Assembly: GCA_900547805.1 (NCBI GenBank)
Contig: URIE01000058.1
Span: forward strand, 1-10,692
Source: an uncultured Collinsella sp.
GTDB taxonomy: Bacteria > Actinomycetota > Coriobacteriia > Coriobacteriales > Coriobacteriaceae
Length of the DNA stretch: 10,692 nt
Reading direction: 5' to 3'
Shown here: positions 6,707 to 10,692 of the stretch, piece by piece
How positions within the stretch are numbered: position 1 is the stretch's first letter
How the letters are laid out: every line of letters starts with the position of its first letter
Translations under genes and position numbers: made by a program
Notes under the pieces: model-generated
The model's input: only the letters and a program-made list of their open reading frames with translations
Database searches by the model: none
Told to the model about the DNA's origin: nothing

Positions 6707-6770
6707 ATGTTGATTGGGGACAGACTTAAATGAGCGTTTTCACGCATTTAAGTCTGTCCCCAATCAACAT
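6707..6770. repeat. 26-bp perfect palindrome, REP/MITE-like
   Basis: Arms 6707-6732 and 6745-6770 are perfect reverse complements around a 12-base loop. Each arm contains GGGGACAGACTTAAATG or its complement. No T-run follows on either strand and the ftsH terminator is complete just upstream, so termination is not its likely job. The 64-base size, perfect arms and intergenic site fit a REP-like element or a small MITE. Similar GGGGACAG-containing repeats, as I recall them, accompany IS200-like REP-associated transposases; that link is from memory. An open frame from ATG 6730 runs through one arm into the aminotransferase, but this is not the true start. Confidence 0.75.
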
Positions 6771-6798
6771 TGCTGCGGCACTTTGCTCAGCTAAAGCG

Positions 6799-6804
6799 TA
6801 CAAT
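6799..6804 (+). promoter_or_regulatory. Candidate -10 box (TACAAT) for the aminotransferase gene
   Basis: GCGTACAAT ends 24 bases before the ATG at 6829. No good -35 hexamer is seen at 16-18 bases; TTGCTG at 6770-6775 is too far away (23 bases). The identical GCGTACAAT appears before the PHP hydrolase gene. Confidence 0.45.
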
Positions 6805-6828
6805 AGCGCCTATGCGAAAGGGGAACAG

Positions 6829-8019
6829 ATGATCAACGAAACTATGTATGCTCGCGGTGCGGAAAGCTCCATCATCCGTGAGATTTTTAGCTATGGCCTT
6901 GAGCGCAAGGCACAGATCGGTGCGGAGAACGTATTCGATTTTTCGCTGGGCAACCCGAGTGTTCCGGCGCCCGCTGCTGTTGCTGAGTCCATTAAGAAGG
7001 CATTGGAGCTGCCGAGCGACCAGCTGCATGGCTACACGCCTGCGCCGGGTCTGCCACAATGTCGAGCGGCCGTCGCCGACTCGCTCAACCGTCGCTTTGG
7101 CACGAGCTATGAGGGCAAGGACGTCTTTATGACGGTGGGTGCCGCGGCTTCGCTCACCTGCACGCTCAACGCCGTTACGAACCCGGGCGATGAGGTTGTT
7201 GTTATCGCCCCGTACTTTCCGGAGTATCGCGTGTGGATTGAGAAGGCCGGCTGCACGTGTGTTGAGGCGCTCGCCGATGAAGATACGTTCCAGCTGAGCG
7301 TGAGTAACGTGCTCAAGGCGATTACCGATAAGACGGCTGCCGTCATCATCGACTCGCCCAACAATCCGACCGGTGCCGTATATACACGCGACACGCTGAC
7401 GCGACTGGCCAATGTTCTGCGCGAGGCCAACGCTCAGCGCGATCCCGAGAATCCGATTATGCTCATCTCTGATGAGCCGTATCGCGAGATTGTCTATGGC
7501 GCCGAGGTGCCTTGGGTGCCTTCGATCTACGAGCACGCCATCGTGTGCTACTCGTATTCCAAGTCGCTTTCGCTACCGGGCGAGCGCGTCGGGTGGATCC
7601 TGGTTCCCAATACGAATCCTCAGGCAGCTCGTCTAATGCCCGCCGTTGCCGGTGCCGCCCGTACGCTGGGCTTCGTGTGTGCACCGGCGCTCTTCCAGCG
7701 TGTAATCATCGACTGCATTGATGAACCGAGCGATGTCGAGGCCTATGCTCGCAACCGCACCGCGCTTACCGATGCACTAGCGGAGTACGGCTACACCTAT
7801 GTTGAGCCGGATGGCGCGTTCTACCTATGGGTGAAAGCGCTGGAGTCCGATGCGAATGCGTTCTGTGAGCGCGCGAAGAAGCATGAGCTGCTCGCGGTGC
7901 CTTCGGATAGCTTTGGCATGCCGGGCTGGTTCCGCCTGGGCTACTGCGTGAGCTATGAGACAATCGTCAACTCTCTGCCTGCCTGGAAGCAGCTGGCCGA
8001 CGAATATCGTCGAAAGTAA
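6829..8019 (+). CDS. PLP-dependent class I/II aminotransferase
   Basis: A 396-residue fold-type I aminotransferase of the aspartate-aminotransferase superfamily. It should move an amino group between an amino acid and a 2-oxo acid using pyridoxal phosphate. Visible family features are FSLGNPS (38-44), the phosphate-binding turn around GAAAS (104-108), DSPNNPTG (175-182, with cofactor-contacting N179), DEPYRE (215-220, with D215 and Y218), the Schiff-base lysine K245 in YSYSKSLSLPGERVG with phosphate-binding R253, and substrate-carboxylate R369 in GWFRLGYC. The start is ATG 6829, preceded by GAAAGGGGA at 6816-6824. An in-frame ATG at 6730 would add 33 residues encoded partly by the palindrome and is rejected. 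Length is normal. Substrate cannot be assigned from the sequence; aspartate, aromatic or alanine-type activity are all possible. It is probably transcribed alone, between two palindromes. Confidence 0.93.
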   Translation: MINETMYARGAESSIIREIFSYGLERKAQIGAENVFDFSLGNPSVPAPAAVAESIKKALELPSDQLHGYTPAPGLPQCRAAVADSLNRRFGTSYEGKDVFMTVGAAASLTCTLNAVTNPGDEVVVIAPYFPEYRVWIEKAGCTCVEALADEDTFQLSVSNVLKAITDKTAAVIIDSPNNPTGAVYTRDTLTRLANVLREANAQRDPENPIMLISDEPYREIVYGAEVPWVPSIYEHAIVCYSYSKSLSLPGERVGWILVPNTNPQAARLMPAVAGAARTLGFVCAPALFQRVIIDCIDEPSDVEAYARNRTALTDALAEYGYTYVEPDGAFYLWVKALESDANAFCERAKKHELLAVPSDSFGMPGWFRLGYCVSYETIVNSLPAWKQLADEYRRK

Positions 8020-8047
8020 AGCACTCTGCTTACAATGTTTTACGTGA

Positions 8048-8078
8048 AACGGGGTTTGGTTTTAAGCCAGACCCCGTT
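8048..8078. repeat. 12-bp hairpin between the aminotransferase and PHP genes
   Basis: Arms 8048-8059 and 8067-8078 pair over 12 positions, with one G-U wobble, around a seven-base loop TTTTAAG. It could end aminotransferase transcription, but GTCTATG follows instead of a T-run, so termination is doubtful. The right arm TTTTAAGCCAGACCCCG resembles ATTTAAGTCTGTCCCCA in the palindrome at 6707-6770 (12 of 17 bases by eye), so it may be a diverged member of the same repeat family. Confidence 0.55.
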
Positions 8079-8135
8079 GTCTATGCCGTTGTGTGATTGG
8101 GATGAAGCAGTTTTACGACTGCCGAAAGCTATGCG

Positions 8136-8141
8136 TACAAT
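8136..8141 (+). promoter_or_regulatory. Candidate promoter of the PHP hydrolase gene
   Basis: TACAAT lies 37 bases before the ATG at 8179, and TTTACG (8112-8117) is a fair -35 box (four of six to TTGACA) at 18 bases. This is the best -35/-10 pair seen in the window. It lies after the ATG at 8035, so a start there would precede the promoter. Confidence 0.5.
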
Positions 8142-8178
8142 GAATATACGCGACGGCCATACTGGACAAGGAGACCCG

Positions 8179-9000
8179 ATGCCCTACCTTCTTTCTTGTG
8201 ATATTCATACTCATACGATGTTCTCTGCGCATGCGTACTCAACCATCGAGGAGAACATCTATTGGGCGGCGGAGCGCGGCCTTCAGGTGCTCGGTTCCGC
8301 CGATCATTTAAGCTCGATGGTTACGCCTTGTCCCAATGACCTGCACAGTTTCCAATTCTTTATTAACCAGGATATCTGGCCGCGCATTTGGAGCGGCGTG
8401 CTGGTGCTGCGTGGTGCCGAGGCTGATATCGTTTCGCTGGACGGCAGCTTGTTTGGCGAAGACATTCCCGTTTCGCTCGATATCGCCGGCGATTCGTATA
8501 GTCGTGAGCATTCGCTGTTCGATTTGGTGACGCGTAATTTGGATTATTTGGTGGCAAGCGTGCATAACCCGCAGTTTGCCGAAGGCGCGACGCTCGCCCA
8601 AACGACCCAGATGTACATCAATGCCCTGGAGCACCCCAAGGTGTTCATGCTTGGGCATGCGGGTCGTTCGGGCGTGCCGTTCGATATCGATGAGGTGCTG
8701 CTGGCGGCCAAGGCCAAGCACAAGATTATCGAGATCAACAACCATAGTCTTGAACACGGTGTCGACACTGAGCATTGGGCCGTATGCCGCAAGATCGCCG
8801 AGCGCTGCGCCGAGCTGGGCGTGGGTATTGGCGTGTCGACCGATGCCCACATTGGCATGGCCATTGGCAAGCTCGATCACGCGCGCAAGATGCTCGACGA
8901 GATTCACTTCCCGCTGGATTTGATCGTGACGCGCGACCGCGAGACGCTGCTGCGCGAGATGGCGGCAGCCGGCGTGTGTGACCTGCGCAAGGGGATGTAG
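8179..9000 (+). CDS. PHP-domain metal-dependent phosphoesterase (YcdX-like)
   Basis: A 273-residue PHP-family protein with the metal-binding pattern of phosphatase-type members. Visible ligands are H10 and H12 in DIHTHT, H43 in SADH, E81 in RGAEADI, H129 in SVHNP, H160 in LGHAGR, and D222 with H224 in STDAH. Such proteins hold two or three metal ions in a distorted barrel and cleave phosphoesters. The closest named type by pattern is YcdX, but the substrate is unknown; histidinol-phosphatase activity is an alternative with no his genes nearby to support it. The start at 8179 has AAGGAGA (8168-8174) upstream. An in-frame ATG at 8035 would add 48 residues translating the hairpin and promoter region and is rejected. 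The gene is transcribed alone and converges on the methyltransferase gene, sharing the terminator at 9021-9054. Confidence 0.9.
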   Translation: MPYLLSCDIHTHTMFSAHAYSTIEENIYWAAERGLQVLGSADHLSSMVTPCPNDLHSFQFFINQDIWPRIWSGVLVLRGAEADIVSLDGSLFGEDIPVSLDIAGDSYSREHSLFDLVTRNLDYLVASVHNPQFAEGATLAQTTQMYINALEHPKVFMLGHAGRSGVPFDIDEVLLAAKAKHKIIEINNHSLEHGVDTEHWAVCRKIAERCAELGVGIGVSTDAHIGMAIGKLDHARKMLDEIHFPLDLIVTRDRETLLREMAAAGVCDLRKGM

Positions 9001-9020
9001 CGGAGTTCATAAACCAAGCG

Positions 9021-9054
9021 AAGGGGGCGGTCCAGACGGGCCGCCCCCTTTCTT
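9021..9054 (+). terminator. Intrinsic terminator after the PHP gene
   Basis: An 11-bp stem (9023-9033 with 9038-9048, one T-G wobble) encloses the loop AGAC. Two A-T pairs extend its base and TTTCTT follows. It sits in the 65-base gap between two convergent genes. The T-run favours the plus strand, but it probably serves the minus-strand gene as well. Confidence 0.88.
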
Positions 9055-9065
9055 GTGCCGGTGGA

Positions 9066-10499
9066 TTAGCGGCGTTCGAGGACCGCTAAGGTTTCGGTGT
9101 GGTCGGTATGGGGGAACATGTCGACGGGCGTGATCTTGAGCAGGCGATAGCCTCCGTCGAGGAGCTGGTGCAGGTCGCGCTCTTGGGTCACGGGGTTGCA
9201 GCTGATATAGGTGATGCGGCGCGGCTTGAGTGCGCAGGCGGCTTCGAGGAACTCGGGGGTGGAGCCGGCGCGCGGCGGGTCGATGGAAAGGACATCGATC
9301 CGCTCGTTGTTGTCGGCGGCATCTAGGATGTAGTCGGTGGCATCGTCGGCCATAAACCAAGCGCTGCGGGTGAGGCCGTTGAGCTCGGCATTACGACGTG
9401 CGTCGGCAATGCCGGCGTGGTTACGCTCCACGCCAAGCAGCATAATGCCGACGCCCTTGTCCTGGGCGGCTTTGGCTGCGCACAGGCCGATAGTTCCGCT
9501 ACCGCAATAGGCATCCATGAGTACGTCGCCCTGCTGCAGGTCCATGCCGTCAATCGCGAGCTGATAGAGCAACTCGGTCTGCTGCGGATTGGTCTGGTAG
9601 AACGCGGTGGGGGAGATATCGAACTCGCAGCCGAGCAGCTGGTCGCGCATGCATTCGGCGCCATAGACGATACGAGTCTCCTCACCCAAGATGGCATTGC
9701 CGGGGCGACCGTTGATGTTCTGAGCGACGGTGACGATATGCGGATTAAGCGCCGCGACGGCTTCAAAGAACTCCTGCGCATGCGGCAGGTCGCGCTGAGC
9801 GGTCACGAGGGTGACCACAATCTGGTCGGTGCGCCAGCCGCAGCGAACGACGGCATAGCGAAGCAGCCCCAGATGCTTGTCTTCGTTAAAGGCGGGAATA
9901 TGCAGACGTTCGGCCTCGCGAGCGATGCCGTTGAGAATCTGACGAGCGCCCGGCGCCTCGACAGGGCATTCAGGAACAGCAACGATTCTGTGTGTCCCAC
10001 GTTCAAAAAAGCCGCAGCGGACAGCGCCCTCTTTGCCGGGAGCAAACGGAGTGGCAGCCTTATGACGAAAACCACGCGGCGCAGGATATTTGCCCGGGTC
10101 TCCCAGGGTGACTCCCATACCGCGAATGGGGTCGACGCTAATGCCCTCGCGCTCGCAGAGCTCAGCAAACAGCTCCTCCATAGCAGCCTGCTTGGCCGCC
10201 AACTGCTTCTTATAAGGACGATTGAGTGCCGTACACCCACCACAAGCTTTTATGATCGAACAGGGAGACTTGGGATCCACGGCCTTACGCGCAGACGAAA
10301 CCCGATCTTTATGCGAGCGCTTGGAGCGAGTATGAGATGCCTTATCCTCGTTCCGACGAGAGCCGGGACGCTTGGCCTTAGCCTTGCCCTTCGCATCCTG
10401 AGACGACTTGGATTTCTTAGAAGGTTTTTTCTCCTCCGACCCTTCAGTCGCTTCGATCAAAGCACGACGAGCCCTACGCTCCGCACGAGATTCTGCCAT
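9066..10499 (-). CDS. rlmD: RlmD/TrmA-family RNA (uracil-5-)-methyltransferase
   Basis: A 477-residue SAM-dependent enzyme that methylates C5 of a uridine, most likely in 23S rRNA. Motifs: the iron-sulfur cysteines C80, C86 and C89 (SPCSIIKACGGC) with C178 (VPECPV); FYQTNPQQT (300-308); the SAM-binding motif DAYCGSGTIGL (329-339); DPPR (407-410); nucleophile C434 in YISCNPVT; and general base E469 in HTDHTETLA. The four-cysteine cluster favours RlmD/RlmC-type rRNA enzymes over tRNA-specific TrmA. The exact site (U1939 or U747) cannot be told, so the symbol is tentative. Residues 1-78 are a Lys/Arg/Ser-rich low-complexity tail in place of the usual N-terminal TRAM domain. ATG 10499 is preferred because GGAG lies six bases upstream; a GTG at 10511 overlaps that SD. 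The gene is transcribed alone. Confidence 0.88.
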   Translation of the reverse strand: MAESRAERRARRALIEATEGSEEKKPSKKSKSSQDAKGKAKAKRPGSRRNEDKASHTRSKRSHKDRVSSARKAVDPKSPCSIIKACGGCTALNRPYKKQLAAKQAAMEELFAELCEREGISVDPIRGMGVTLGDPGKYPAPRGFRHKAATPFAPGKEGAVRCGFFERGTHRIVAVPECPVEAPGARQILNGIAREAERLHIPAFNEDKHLGLLRYAVVRCGWRTDQIVVTLVTAQRDLPHAQEFFEAVAALNPHIVTVAQNINGRPGNAILGEETRIVYGAECMRDQLLGCEFDISPTAFYQTNPQQTELLYQLAIDGMDLQQGDVLMDAYCGSGTIGLCAAKAAQDKGVGIMLLGVERNHAGIADARRNAELNGLTRSAWFMADDATDYILDAADNNERIDVLSIDPPRAGSTPEFLEAACALKPRRITYISCNPVTQERDLHQLLDGGYRLLKITPVDMFPHTDHTETLAVLERR

Positions 10500-10536
10500 C
10501 AATAACTCCACTAATTCACGAATTAAAGCTGCAAGT

Positions 10537-10542
10537 ATTGTA
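10537..10542 (-). promoter_or_regulatory. Candidate -10 box (TACAAT) for the methyltransferase gene
   Basis: On the minus strand GGTACAAT lies 37 bases before the ATG at 10499. No clear -35 box is found at standard spacing; TTGTAT is present but 22 bases away. It shares its position and sequence with the TACAAT hexamers before four other genes here. Confidence 0.4.
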
Positions 10543-10654
10543 CCGTGCCAAGCCAGCAGACGATATACAAGCGGTTTATTCGTGTCAGTGATAAGCCCAA
10601 CGACGGTTGCCCGCCGCGTGAGGGGTGTGGGGGTTAAGTTTATCGCGAGTTCCG

Positions 10655-10691
10655 CACGAACAGGAGGCCACTTAATGTGGCCTCCGTCGTG
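10655..10691. repeat. Hairpin at the right edge of the window
   Basis: GGAGGCCAC (10663-10671) and GTGGCCTCC (10677-10685) form a perfect 9-bp stem around TTAAT. CACGA (10655-10659) and TCGTG (10687-10691) extend it by 5 bp past a small internal loop. No T-run is visible on either side inside the window. It may end a gene coming from the right on the minus strand, or be a regulatory or repeat element. Apart from this and the candidate -10 box, 10500-10692 holds nothing I can identify. Confidence 0.6.
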
Positions 10692-10692
10692 A

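Noticed and set aside
8016..8033. GTAAAGCA/TGCTTAC imperfect inverted repeat at the end of the aminotransferase gene
   Set aside because: It is short, bulged and overlaps the stop codon. It is not separable from chance.
9417..10505. Long plus-strand open frame opposite the methyltransferase gene
   Set aside because: It is a mirror of the real minus-strand gene, which has all catalytic motifs. The plus-strand frame has no recognisable domain or RBS.
1..10692. New defence, toxin-antitoxin, CRISPR or phage system
   Set aside because: Every gene except the one at 157-624 belongs to a known housekeeping or metabolic family. There are no repeat-spacer arrays, integrases or paired small toxin-antitoxin genes.

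Overview
This looks like an ordinary chromosomal segment from a moderately high-GC Gram-positive bacterium. The protein style, the tilS-hpt-ftsH order and the frequent G/C-rich intrinsic terminators fit a Coriobacteriia member, possibly Collinsella. That assignment is from memory of such genomes and was not tested by a search. I see no rRNA, tRNA, CRISPR array, phage or transposase gene.

Layout from left to right. Positions 1-92 hold the tail of an unidentified upstream transcription unit ending in a strong terminator. A minus-strand gene (157-624) encodes an unrecognised small protein with one C-terminal membrane helix. It is divergent from a small heat-shock protein gene (902-1333). The 277-base gap between them has inverted repeats, and the hsp20 ribosome binding site lies in a small self-complementary hairpin. 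A terminator follows, then a minus-strand YycJ/WalJ-like metallo-beta-lactamase-fold hydrolase (1414-2223). Only 48 bases separate it from the divergent tilS gene.

tilS (2272-3813), hpt (3961-4509) and ftsH (4511-6649) form the core of the window. They encode the tRNA-Ile lysidine synthetase, the hypoxanthine/guanine phosphoribosyltransferase and the membrane AAA+ zinc protease. This order is widely conserved in Gram-positive bacteria. hpt and ftsH are separated by one base and are probably translationally coupled.

After ftsH come a terminator and a 26-bp perfect palindrome that looks like a dispersed REP/MITE-type element. Then follow a class I/II PLP aminotransferase (6829-8019), a second hairpin partly resembling the first palindrome, a PHP-family metal-dependent hydrolase (8179-9000), a terminator shared by converging genes, and a minus-strand RlmD/TrmA-family RNA (uracil-5-)-methyltransferase (9066-10499) with an unusual Lys/Arg-rich N-terminus. 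The right end (10500-10692) holds its probable promoter and another hairpin.

The genes are housekeeping: translation fidelity and RNA modification (tilS, rlmD), purine salvage (hpt), and protein quality control (hsp20, ftsH). I found no convincing new multi-gene system. The signals most worth following are non-coding: a possible RNA thermometer on hsp20, the palindromes around the aminotransferase gene, and a TACAAT hexamer placed 24-39 bases before five of the gene starts.
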